NCBI RefSeq assembly: GCF_900110415.1
Contig: NZ_FODR01000001.1
Coordinates: forward strand, 930,001 to 994,000
DNA: 64,000 nt
Direction: 5' to 3'
Origin: Mucilaginibacter sp. OK283
GTDB taxonomy: Bacteria > Bacteroidota > Bacteroidia > Sphingobacteriales > Sphingobacteriaceae
Shown here: positions 35,680 through 44,610 of the stretch, in pieces
Layout of the letters: every line of letters starts with the position of its first letter
Numbering within the stretch: position 1 is the stretch's first letter
Translations under genes and position numbers: made by a program
Notes under the pieces: generated by a model
Database searches by the model: none
Seen by the model: only the letters and a program-made list of their open reading frames with translations
What the model was told of the DNA's origin: nothing

Positions 35680-36905
35680 AAAAATTATTGTTTTTGCTTT
35701 GCATAATGTTATTGACGCTTAACCTATGGGCGCAAAAAAATATATCAAACGGCCTTGCCGACAGGAAACTGTGGCTGGCGTACATGGATAAAATAGCCCG
35801 GCCCGTAATATCAAACCTGGCCGAAGATAAGCTGAAGCAAAATATGCCGGTTAGTTTATCTGATCATATAGATAATAAGGAAGGGCGTTCAAAAGTAGCT
35901 TACCTGGAAGCGTTTGGCCGCACCTTAAGCGGAATTGCTCCCTGGCTTAACCTGGAAGGGGGCGATGCCGCTGAAGTAAAACTGCGTAACCAGTACCGCG
36001 CATGGGTGTTAAAGGCGATAGCCAACGCGGTTAATCCGCAGGCTAAAGATTATTTGCAATGGAATGGCGGGCAGCCTTTGGTTGATGCATCGTACGTAGC
36101 CTTTGCGCTTGTCAGGAGCCCCTGGTTATGGGAACACCTGGACGATAATGTAAAAAAACAGGTGGTTGATGCCATGAAGATAACCCGTAACACGGTGCCG
36201 GTTTACTCCAACTGGATCCTGTTTTCGGGGATGATAGAGGCTTTCTTTTGTAAATACGATTTAGGGGACGACCCTTTACGTACCGAATATGGTATCCGCG
36301 AATTTACCCAGCACTGGTATGTTGGCGATGGCCTGTTTTCTGATGGGATGACCTTTCACCTGGATTATTACAACAGCATTGTGATACAGCCCAATTTAGC
36401 CGCCATGCTACAGGTGCAGGGCGAAAAAAAGAAGAACTACCAACACGAGCAGGAGCGCGTAAAAGCCATAGGCCAACGCTATGCTGAAATATTGGAACGC
36501 TTAATTAACACCGATGGCAGTTACCCGGCAACCGGCCGCTCAATAGTTTACCGGGCAGGGGTTTTTCATCATTTGGCCAATATGGCTTATATTAAACAAC
36601 TCCCGGCATCATTGGCACCGGCACAGGTACGTTGCGCTTTAACCGCTGTTATCAAAAAAACATTGGAGTCGCCCGCTACATTCACCGCGGATGGATGGCT
36701 CAATATCGGCCTTTACGGCAAACAACCCGGCCTGGCCGATTTTTATATTACTACCGGCAGCTTATACATTTGCAGTAATGTTTTTGTACCCCTTGGCTTG
36801 CCCGAAACGGACGAATTCTGGAGCGCCCCACCCCTCAAATGGACGGCAGTTAAAATCTGGAGCGGAGAAGATGTAAAAGCCGATCACGCCCTGGATATGA
36901 AGTAA
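35676..36905 (+). CDS. DUF2264 protein (GH154-like beta-glucuronidase)
   Basis: 409 residues from the ATG at 35676, overlapping the preceding stop (ATGA), which implies translational coupling. The signal peptide ends LWAQ. The mature chain has the helical DUF2264 pattern: AFGRTLSGIAPWL, DASYVAFALVRSPWLW, SNWILFSGMIEAFF, GDGLFSDGMTFHLDYYNS and TDGSYPATGRS. DUF2264 members include GH154 exo-beta-glucuronidases from arabinogalactan loci. The signal peptide suggests the periplasm. Confidence 0.85.
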   Translation: MKKLLFLLCIMLLTLNLWAQKNISNGLADRKLWLAYMDKIARPVISNLAEDKLKQNMPVSLSDHIDNKEGRSKVAYLEAFGRTLSGIAPWLNLEGGDAAEVKLRNQYRAWVLKAIANAVNPQAKDYLQWNGGQPLVDASYVAFALVRSPWLWEHLDDNVKKQVVDAMKITRNTVPVYSNWILFSGMIEAFFCKYDLGDDPLRTEYGIREFTQHWYVGDGLFSDGMTFHLDYYNSIVIQPNLAAMLQVQGEKKKNYQHEQERVKAIGQRYAEILERLINTDGSYPATGRSIVYRAGVFHHLANMAYIKQLPASLAPAQVRCALTAVIKKTLESPATFTADGWLNIGLYGKQPGLADFYITTGSLYICSNVFVPLGLPETDEFWSAPPLKWTAVKIWSGEDVKADHALDMK

Positions 36906-37514
36906 AGAAAGGGCGGGCATCTAAACTGGGTTAACATAACTTAACACATTTTAATTTTATTTATTATAAATAACTGATAATTAACATATTGTAAATATGC
37001 ATGGTTAACACTAAACTGATGTTTGTGCATTTAAGCGCATCCAAATGTTTGTGCCTGTTGTTGGCCAAAACAGGTGCTGAAGCGACTTGGCTCGTTTGAC
37101 CAGGATCAGCTTCTTTACATCATAAGCTTATTCCGTTAGCTATTATTAAATGACAGATCATCGTCGCTAAATATTTAGATGCGTTTGCCCTGAAAGAAAG
37201 AGGAAGATATTTGACAGAAATAACGGCAACGATATTAACTTAGCTCATGCTGTTGCTTGTTGAAGCCAGGCCGCATTCCCGATAATCATTTTTTTTGCCA
37301 AATAGACTTCTTCTCCCCCTTATTTGACCTAATGCACCCCCCTGCGGGTTTTTGTTTTAAACTACTTTCGAAACTCAATTATAAATGGTTGCTCCAATTT
37401 TGTTTGCGCTCGGCGGCAGATCGTTTTAGCAATTAGCAGATCGGCCATTTTTACAATTAACAACATAGGTGTCTGCCGAGACGGAGTACAAAAATTGAGA
37501 ACCAATAAAATCGT
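36906..37514. other. 609-base intergenic region inside the PUL
   Basis: Holds copy B of the conserved element (36927-37194). The remaining 320 bases contain a direct repeat GCAGATCG (about 37418 and 37437) and an imperfect inverted pair CTCGGCGGCAGA (about 37411) and TCTGCCGAG (about 37473). A separate promoter for GH88 and the following genes is likely here but no clear -7 box was found. Confidence 0.55.
36927..37194 (+). ncRNA. Candidate structured element, copy B (unassigned)
   Basis: 268 bases with the same six blocks, in the same order and orientation, as 22117-22417, but with different spacers. It starts 22 bases after the DUF2264 stop. The arm CGCATCCAAAT (37037-37047) pairs with ATTTAGATGCG (37172-37182); the first pair is C-G here and U-G in copy A, so pairing is kept despite a base change. 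No terminal inverted repeats and no ORF. It could be an RNA, a 3' UTR element or a protein-binding DNA repeat. Confidence 0.45.
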
Positions 37515-38771
37515 ATGAAAAGGAATTATCTAAAAAAACGTTTCGATACCAAAGCGCTGTACAAAATTTTATTCGTCCTGATGCTCTCGGGTGCCGGATT
37601 CGGGGCCCATGCTCAAAAAAGCTTGCAGGTACTACCCAATATAAACTATTGCGTAGCCCAGGCGCAAAAAACACTAAGTAATATTCCGGCAAATGGGAAT
37701 AACCTGCCTCGTAATATAGATAAAGGCAAAACAGACTGGCGATATGTAAATTCCCAGGATTGGTGCAGCGGTTTCTGGCCCGGCATTTTATGGTATCTGT
37801 ACGAAGGTACCCACGATGAAAAATGGAAAACAGCAGCTGACAAATTCACACAGGAATTAACCCCAATTTCCCAACACAGTGGCTTCGACCATGATTTGGG
37901 TTTTATGATATTTAACAGTTTTGGCAATGGGTACAGGCTAACGGGAGACTCAGCGTATAAACAGGTTATATTAAGATCGGCAGATTCATTGGCCACTTTG
38001 TTTAACCCCAAAGTGGGTACTATTTTATCGTGGCCGCCAATGGTTAAAAAAATGGGCTGGCCCCACAATACCATTATCGATAACATGATTAACCTCGAGC
38101 TGTTATTCTGGGCCTCAAAAAATGGCGGCAGCAGGCATCTATATGATATTGCGGTTAAGCATGCCGAAACCACCATGCACAACCACTTCAGGCCCGATTA
38201 TACTTCTTACCACGTAGTGGTATACGATACCATTACCGGGAAAAAGATAAAAGGCATAACTCACCAGGGTTATGCAGATAACAGCATGTGGGCCAGGGGG
38301 CAATCATGGGCGATATACGGTTTTACCATGTGCTACCGCGAAACCGGGAAAGCGGAGTTTTTAAACTTTGCACAAAAAGTAGCAGATGTGTACCTGGGCC
38401 GTTTGCCCGCAGATTTGATCCCCTATTGGGATTTTGATGATCCGGCTATCCCCAATGCTGCTAAAGATGCCTCGGCAGCATGTGTAACGGCTTCTGCATT
38501 GTTGGAGCTATGCACTTTTGTAAAAGATAAGGCCAGGGCAAGGATTTATCGGCAGAAGGCCGAAGCTATGTTGCAAACGCTTTCCTCGCCGGCTTACCAA
38601 AGCCATAATGTAAACAACGCTTTTTTACTGCATGCTACCGGGCATCACCCCGCCGGGACAGAAATTGATGCGTCAATTATTTATGCCGATTACTATTATT
38701 TGGAGGCCTTGTTAAGATTGGATAAATTACAACATGCCAAAGCTGCTTACCGTCAATATAAATCGCACTAA
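37515..38771 (+). CDS. GH88 unsaturated glucuronyl hydrolase
   Basis: 418 residues with a signal peptide ending AHAQ. The alpha6/alpha6 barrel carries Asp127 in HDLGFM and Asp189 in IIDNMIN, 62 apart, close to the spacing of the two catalytic Asp of known GH88 enzymes. QGYADNSMWARGQSW is also typical. GH88 hydrates the C4-C5 double bond of unsaturated uronates left by polysaccharide lyases. Its presence implies lyase action in this locus, fitting the PL38-like gene at 46336 and perhaps the BNR protein. Confidence 0.91.
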   Translation: MKRNYLKKRFDTKALYKILFVLMLSGAGFGAHAQKSLQVLPNINYCVAQAQKTLSNIPANGNNLPRNIDKGKTDWRYVNSQDWCSGFWPGILWYLYEGTHDEKWKTAADKFTQELTPISQHSGFDHDLGFMIFNSFGNGYRLTGDSAYKQVILRSADSLATLFNPKVGTILSWPPMVKKMGWPHNTIIDNMINLELLFWASKNGGSRHLYDIAVKHAETTMHNHFRPDYTSYHVVVYDTITGKKIKGITHQGYADNSMWARGQSWAIYGFTMCYRETGKAEFLNFAQKVADVYLGRLPADLIPYWDFDDPAIPNAAKDASAACVTASALLELCTFVKDKARARIYRQKAEAMLQTLSSPAYQSHNVNNAFLLHATGHHPAGTEIDASIIYADYYYLEALLRLDKLQHAKAAYRQYKSH

Positions 38772-40667
38772 ATGAGATATTTTATATTAGCTGTAGTTTC
38801 ATTTATCACGTTAGCTGCCAAAGCGCAAAACACGGCGACGGGTGCTCCCCTGGTAATTCAATCGCCGGGTAAAAACCTGACCTTGAAGTTTTATCAGAAG
38901 CAGTCGGCCGATAATAAGCGGACCATGTATTACCAGGTAACTTACCAGGATAAACAGGTTATAGGCGAGTCGGTGCTGGATATTCAGCTGGATAACCAGT
39001 TGTCAGAAAAAGCGATGGCGCTGAAGATAGATCAGCATAAAAACTGGTGCGAAAACCTGGTGATAAAAGATATAAAAACCACCACGCATGATACCAGCTG
39101 GATCCCGGTAAATGGCGAACGCAGCCAGATAAGGGATCATTATAATGCTGCCGATATCACCTTGGTGAAGGATGATAACCCAATGTATGTGATGCAGGTA
39201 CAGGTTCGGGCTTATGATGAAGGTGTCGCCATTCGCTATTATTTCCCAGAAAATGAAAAAGGAACGTATTACAACGTCACCGCCGAAAATACCGGATTTA
39301 GTTTCCCGGCAGGTACCCAGGCCTGGTTTGCCAACTGGGCCCAGGCACCTTATTACAAGCTGCCACTGGCTAACTGGCCCGGTGAAAGCGAACGCCCGCT
39401 TACATTAGAGCTACCCAACGGGCTGTTTGTAGCGCTTGGCGAAGCGCAATTGGTTGATTATGCCCGCACCAAATTCAAATTAAGCGACGATAAGCCAAAT
39501 ACCCTTGTAACGTCTATGTTTGGGGGGGCACAAATCGTGTCGCCGGTTGGTACACCCTGGCGCGTAATTATGGTGGCCACAACTCCGGGCGATTTGATAA
39601 CGCATAATTACATAATGCTTAACCTGAACGAACCATCTAAAACAACAAATACTGATTGGATAAAGCCAGGCAAAATTATGCGTGTAATGACTCAAACTAC
39701 TGCCGATGCCAAAGCCAATATCGATTTTGCTGTAAAACATAAGCTGCAATACATACTATTTGACTGGAAATGGTATGGGCCGGCATTCAGCTTTAATTCC
39801 GATGCGACAAAAGTGGCTATACCTGATTTTGATTTGCCGGGCATTATTCAATATGGCAAGGATAAAGGCATTGGAATATGGCTATACGTTAACCAGCAAG
39901 CGTTGCTGGTGCAAAGCGACAGCCTGTTTGCTGTATATAATAAGTGGAGGGTAAAAGGCGTAAAATTTGGTTTTGTACAGGTGGGTTCGCATCGCTGGAC
40001 TACCTGGGTAGAGAAAGCCATTCAGCAGGCGGCGGCCAGCCATATAATGGTTAATATTCATGACGATTGGCGCCTCACCGGCGAACAACGTACATGGCCC
40101 AACCTGATGACAGCCGAAGGGGTACGCGGCAACGAAGAAATGCCCGATGCAACCCACAATACCATATTACCTTTTACCCGCTACATAGCCGGCCCGGCCG
40201 ATTATACTATTTGTTATTTTGATAAACGTATAAAAACAACCCATGCGCATCAGCTGGCATTGGCCGCCATTTATTACAGCCCCCTGCAAACGCTTTACTG
40301 GTATGATAAGCCATCGGCAGAGCATAACGAACCCGAACTGGAGTTTTGGGACAATATTCCGACCAGTTGGGACGAAACAAGGGTAATACAAGGTAAACCG
40401 GGGGAATATATTACTACTGCCAGGCGCAAAGGAACGGAATGGTTTGTAGGTACCATTACCAATAACAAAGCAAGAACTTTGAACGTGCCGCTCACTTTTC
40501 TGGCCCCGGGCAAAAAGTACAGGGTCAAAATATATAGTGACGATGCCTCCGTGGCTACAGCTACGCATGTGCGGGTTAGCAGTAGCGTGGTTAGTAGTAA
40601 AACAGTGTTAAACATTAGTCTGCAACCATCAGGAGGTGAGGCAATGCATATAGAAGAAATTAAATAG
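38772..40667 (+). CDS. GH97 glycoside hydrolase
   Basis: 631 residues with signal peptide ending AKAQ. It has the GH97 N-terminal beta-sandwich, the TIM barrel and the C-terminal domain. The site that carries the nucleophile Asp in retaining members reads VKFGFVQVG here, with Gly at that position; the acid region MTAEGVRGNEE is present. By analogy to SusB-like members this suggests an inverting alpha-glycosidase, probably acting on alpha-glucose or alpha-galactose. It starts directly after the GH88 stop. Confidence 0.87.
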   Translation: MRYFILAVVSFITLAAKAQNTATGAPLVIQSPGKNLTLKFYQKQSADNKRTMYYQVTYQDKQVIGESVLDIQLDNQLSEKAMALKIDQHKNWCENLVIKDIKTTTHDTSWIPVNGERSQIRDHYNAADITLVKDDNPMYVMQVQVRAYDEGVAIRYYFPENEKGTYYNVTAENTGFSFPAGTQAWFANWAQAPYYKLPLANWPGESERPLTLELPNGLFVALGEAQLVDYARTKFKLSDDKPNTLVTSMFGGAQIVSPVGTPWRVIMVATTPGDLITHNYIMLNLNEPSKTTNTDWIKPGKIMRVMTQTTADAKANIDFAVKHKLQYILFDWKWYGPAFSFNSDATKVAIPDFDLPGIIQYGKDKGIGIWLYVNQQALLVQSDSLFAVYNKWRVKGVKFGFVQVGSHRWTTWVEKAIQQAAASHIMVNIHDDWRLTGEQRTWPNLMTAEGVRGNEEMPDATHNTILPFTRYIAGPADYTICYFDKRIKTTHAHQLALAAIYYSPLQTLYWYDKPSAEHNEPELEFWDNIPTSWDETRVIQGKPGEYITTARRKGTEWFVGTITNNKARTLNVPLTFLAPGKKYRVKIYSDDASVATATHVRVSSSVVSSKTVLNISLQPSGGEAMHIEEIK

Positions 40668-40766
40668 AAGCTAAAAGCAGAATGCACAAAGCTTAAAGCA
40701 GACTCTTTGATAAAGAATATATGTGAAATTAATTAACAGATCCTATATAAATGAGCATAATCAATA

Positions 40767-41714
40767 ATGAGTTTTACAGTAACACCAGACCGCGACATGT
40801 CAATTGAAAACGTATTTACACCATATATTTTAAGCGCGGATATTGGCGGTTCACATATAACGGCAGCAATATGTAATTATAAAACAAACACGATTGTTGA
40901 ACAAAGCCAGGTAAGGATTGATATTAACAGCCAGGGTTCGGCGGCAGATATTTTATTTGCCTGGAGCAATATATTAAAACAGGTTTTAGAAAGGGCCAAT
41001 GTTCATATATCAGGCCTGTCGCTGGCCATGCCGGGGCCTTTTGATTACCACAATGGAACCTCGTACATCAAAGGGCTCAATAAATACGAATCTATCTACG
41101 GTATTAATATTAAATTTCACCTGGCCAACACATTACAAATACATCATAAACGCATTAAATTCCGGAACGATGCCGAAGCTACTGTTGCAGGCGAATGCAT
41201 TGCAGGAGCGGGAAAGGGATATAAAAATGTGATGGGGGTTACCTTGGGGACAGGTTTTGGATCGGCACATTTCATTGACGACGAAATAACTGATTTGAAT
41301 TTGGGTAGTTTATCATTTAAGGAGACCATCGCAGATGATTATTTATCAACCCGGGGATTTGTAAAGCGATATCATGAACTATCGGGCCAATCAGTTAAAA
41401 ACGTAAAGGAGCTTGCTTTTATAGCCGATATGGATGTGGTTGCTAAACAGGTGTTTGAAGACTTTACCGAAGACCTAAGTAGTTTTCTCGAACCTCATAT
41501 CCTGGCCATATCTCCGCAATGTTTAATCCTATGCGGTAATATAACCCTTGCGTCCGACCTTTTTTTGCCGGCTTTAAAAAGTCGGTTACCAAACACCACT
41601 ATTGAACTTGCCCGGTTAGGGGAGTACGCGCCGCTTATAGGGGCTGCCAATTTGTTTAAGCCAGTTGAAAAAGCCGTAGCTTCAGTTAAAAAAATCAAAA
41701 TCAATGACCAATAA
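40767..41714 (+). CDS. ROK-family sugar kinase
   Basis: 315 residues. The phosphate-binding loop DIGGSHITAAI and a second glycine loop LGTGFGSAHF mark a ROK kinase. The cysteine zinc motif of classical ROK proteins is absent; the region reads LNLGSLSFKETIADDYLS. No helix-turn-helix is present, so it is an enzyme rather than a repressor. It probably phosphorylates a hexose taken up by the adjacent MFS transporter, whose start codon overlaps its stop. A second start at 40797 is possible. Confidence 0.85.
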   Translation: MSFTVTPDRDMSIENVFTPYILSADIGGSHITAAICNYKTNTIVEQSQVRIDINSQGSAADILFAWSNILKQVLERANVHISGLSLAMPGPFDYHNGTSYIKGLNKYESIYGINIKFHLANTLQIHHKRIKFRNDAEATVAGECIAGAGKGYKNVMGVTLGTGFGSAHFIDDEITDLNLGSLSFKETIADDYLSTRGFVKRYHELSGQSVKNVKELAFIADMDVVAKQVFEDFTEDLSSFLEPHILAISPQCLILCGNITLASDLFLPALKSRLPNTTIELARLGEYAPLIGAANLFKPVEKAVASVKKIKINDQ

Positions 41715-42936
41715 ACCAGCTTTTACCGAAAAGAAATTTATCGTGACGTTTGTTTTCGTCACCTCCCTTTTTTTAATGTGGGGATTGCTTCATTCCATGA
41801 GCGATGTATTGAATAAACATTTCCAGGATGTATTGAACGTTTCCAAATCACAGTCAGGGCTAATACAACTGTCTGTTTTTGGCGCCTATTTTGTCATGAG
41901 TATACCTGCAGGGTATTTTTTAAAGAAATACGGCTATAAACCGGGTGTTATTTTGGGTCTGATGCTGTTTGCCGTTGGCACCTTTTTATTTGTGCCCGCA
42001 GCGAATGCGAACTCATTTAACTTTTTCAGAATAGCCTTGTTCATTTTAGGTTGCGGTATGGCCACGCTGGAAACGGTAGCGCATCCATTTGCAGCATCTT
42101 TAGGCGATCAGCGCACCAGCGACCAGCGTATCAACTTTTCGCAGTCATTTAATGCCATAGGCACTATTATTGGTCCCGCCCTGGGGGCGTATTTTTTTTT
42201 CCGTACAGCGGGTGAACACTCTACTGATTTGTCGTCGGTTAAAACATTATACGTTGGTATAGGGTGCGTAATTGTATTTATTGCTATTGTTTTCTTGTTT
42301 CTTAAAATACCTGTATTAACTGCTCCCCATATAGGAGTATCGGAAGTGGACGCCGATGCAGTAAATGTAGATGTCGCCCCAACAAAAAAGCTATATGAGC
42401 ACGGTCATTTTGTATGGGCTGTTATTTCGCAATTTTTTAACGTAGCCGCGCAGGGCGGTACCTGGGCCTACTTTATTAATTACGGGCACGATGTTATGGG
42501 TTTCAGCAATGAAACCGCCGCCGGGTATATGAGTGTTTTTATGGCCATGATGGCTGTTGGTCGTATTATAGGAACTTTCCTGATGAGATTTATTGCCCCC
42601 AGTAAGTTATTGGCCGCATTTGCTTTAGGAAATGTTATTATGTGTATTGTAGTTGCCCAAGGCCATGGATGGATATCATATATCGCGTTAATGATGATCA
42701 ATTTTTTCTTCAGTATCATGTTTCCCACTATTTTTAGTCTTGGCCTTAAAAATCTGGGCAAACATACCCAGCAAGCTTCTTCCTTTATTTCTATGGGGGT
42801 AGTTGGCGGAGCATGCTTCCCGTTGCTGATGGGGCTTATTGCCAACCATAATGTGGCCAAAGCCTATTACCTGCCAATAATTTGTTACGTGGTGATCTTT
42901 TTGTTCGGTGCAAAATTTTATAAAGTGAAACATTGA
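41704..42936 (+). CDS. FucP-like MFS sugar:proton symporter
   Basis: 410 residues with about 12 membrane helices. The N-terminal SLFLMWGLLHSMSDVLNKHF and the downstream PAGYFLKKYGYKPGV and ETVAHPFAASLG fit the fucose/glucose-galactose permease group of Bacteroidota. It moves a monosaccharide released in the periplasm into the cytoplasm. It overlaps the ROK kinase by 11 bases and the next GH43 by one base, giving strong coupling. Confidence 0.9.
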   Translation: MTNKPAFTEKKFIVTFVFVTSLFLMWGLLHSMSDVLNKHFQDVLNVSKSQSGLIQLSVFGAYFVMSIPAGYFLKKYGYKPGVILGLMLFAVGTFLFVPAANANSFNFFRIALFILGCGMATLETVAHPFAASLGDQRTSDQRINFSQSFNAIGTIIGPALGAYFFFRTAGEHSTDLSSVKTLYVGIGCVIVFIAIVFLFLKIPVLTAPHIGVSEVDADAVNVDVAPTKKLYEHGHFVWAVISQFFNVAAQGGTWAYFINYGHDVMGFSNETAAGYMSVFMAMMAVGRIIGTFLMRFIAPSKLLAAFALGNVIMCIVVAQGHGWISYIALMMINFFFSIMFPTIFSLGLKNLGKHTQQASSFISMGVVGGACFPLLMGLIANHNVAKAYYLPIICYVVIFLFGAKFYKVKH

Positions 42937-44597
42937 TGCGGTTCAAATTATACATATTATTCTTGAGCATGCAGGCATGCAGTCAGTTTGTTATAGCGCA
43001 ACAGGGGCATTTACAGGGCGCAACAGCTGAGGGCCCTGTGTCTGAAGTTTGGGTAGCAGATCAGGGGAACGGCACTTATAAGAACCCTGTTTTGTACGCA
43101 GATTATTCAGATCCTGATGCCATACGGGTTGGAGATGATTATTACCTGGTTGCTTCAAGTTTTAATTGTATGCCGGGCCTGCCTGTTCTTCATTCTAAAG
43201 ACCTGGTTAACTGGAAGCTGATCAATTACGCGTTAAAAGAGCAAGTTCCCGAAACTGTTTATGATAAGCCACAGCATGGCAAGGGCGTTTGGGCGCCCAG
43301 CATCCGTTTTCATAAGGGCGAGTTTTATATCTATTACCCCGATCCCGACTATGGCATTTACATGATTAAAACCATAGATCCGGCGGGCGTTTGGAGTAAA
43401 CCGCTGTTGATTTTGCCGGGCAAGGGAATTATTGACCCCTGCCCGTTTTGGGACGATGATGGGAAGGCCTATTTGGCGGTAGCCTGGGCGGGCAGCCGCG
43501 CCGGTATTAACAGTTTGCTAACCATCTTTCGGCTAAATGCCGAAGGGACAAATGTTATGGATGATGGTAAACACGTTTACGATGGTCATGACAAGAATCC
43601 CACTATAGAAGGCCCCAAACTATATAAACGTAATGGCTACTATTATTTGCTGGCGCCGGCAGGCGGTGTAGCCACCGGATGGCAGCTTGCATTGCGGTCG
43701 AAATATATCTATGGGCCATATGAGGCTAAAATAGTGATGAACCAGGGCCGAACCGCGGTGAATGGTCCACACCAGGGTGCGCTGGTGCAGACACAAACCG
43801 GCGAGCCCTGGTTTATTCATTTCCAGGATAAAGGGGCTTACGGCAGAATACTCCACCTGGAACCGGTAAAATGGATCAATAACTGGCCGGTAATTGGTAA
43901 AGACGACGATGGTGATGGCATCGGAGAGCCCGTACTTACCTATAAAAAGCCATATGCAGGTAAAACCTACCCGGTAATAACTCCGGCTGAAAGTGACGAG
44001 TTTAATGCAGATCGGCCTGGTTTACAATGGCAATGGCACGCTAATCCCAAAATACAATGGAGTGCATTAATCCCGGGTTCGGGCTATCTGCGGTTGTTTG
44101 CTTTTCCAACAGAACCGGGTGTGGCTAACCTTTGGCCTGTGCCTAATCTGTTGTTGCAAAAATTTCCGGCTGCCGATTTTACGGCAACAACAAAGGTTAA
44201 TTATAAAGTGGAATGGGATGTATGGCAAAGTAAAAAAGCAGGTTTACTTATTATGGGGAATGACTATGCCTATCTATCTGTTTCCAAAGATGAAAAAGGG
44301 TTTAAAATAAGCCACGTAATTTGTAAAGAGGCATTAAACGGCAATACAGAACAGGTTGTGGCCGAAAATAGGATCAATCAATCTGCTGTTTATCTCAGGG
44401 TTCATGTAAGTGCGCCTGACGCCCGGTGTAGTTTTAGTTACAGCGAGGATGGGGCCAATTTTAAAGAAATAGGAACATCATTTACGGCCCTGCCCGATAA
44501 ATGGATAGGAGCAAAAGTAGGCCTGTTCTGTATTGGCAAACCGGATGTGCGCACGGGCGGATATGCCGATTTTGACTGGTTTAGGATAACACCATAA
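42936..44597 (+). CDS. GH43 glycosidase with C-terminal beta-sandwich
   Basis: 553 residues; the ATG at 42936 overlaps the MFS stop. The signal peptide ends VIAQ. The propeller (about 45-345) has Asp in YSDPDAIRV (base), Asp in IIDPCPFWD and Glu in TIEGPKLYK (acid). A second domain (about 355-553) resembles the XynB/DUF1349-type beta-sandwich found in GH43 xylosidases and related arabinosidases. It trims xylose, arabinose or galactose side chains of the target polymer. Confidence 0.88.
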   Translation: MRFKLYILFLSMQACSQFVIAQQGHLQGATAEGPVSEVWVADQGNGTYKNPVLYADYSDPDAIRVGDDYYLVASSFNCMPGLPVLHSKDLVNWKLINYALKEQVPETVYDKPQHGKGVWAPSIRFHKGEFYIYYPDPDYGIYMIKTIDPAGVWSKPLLILPGKGIIDPCPFWDDDGKAYLAVAWAGSRAGINSLLTIFRLNAEGTNVMDDGKHVYDGHDKNPTIEGPKLYKRNGYYYLLAPAGGVATGWQLALRSKYIYGPYEAKIVMNQGRTAVNGPHQGALVQTQTGEPWFIHFQDKGAYGRILHLEPVKWINNWPVIGKDDDGDGIGEPVLTYKKPYAGKTYPVITPAESDEFNADRPGLQWQWHANPKIQWSALIPGSGYLRLFAFPTEPGVANLWPVPNLLLQKFPAADFTATTKVNYKVEWDVWQSKKAGLLIMGNDYAYLSVSKDEKGFKISHVICKEALNGNTEQVVAENRINQSAVYLRVHVSAPDARCSFSYSEDGANFKEIGTSFTALPDKWIGAKVGLFCIGKPDVRTGGYADFDWFRITP

Positions 44598-44610
44598 GCC
44601 CTTATTCAGG

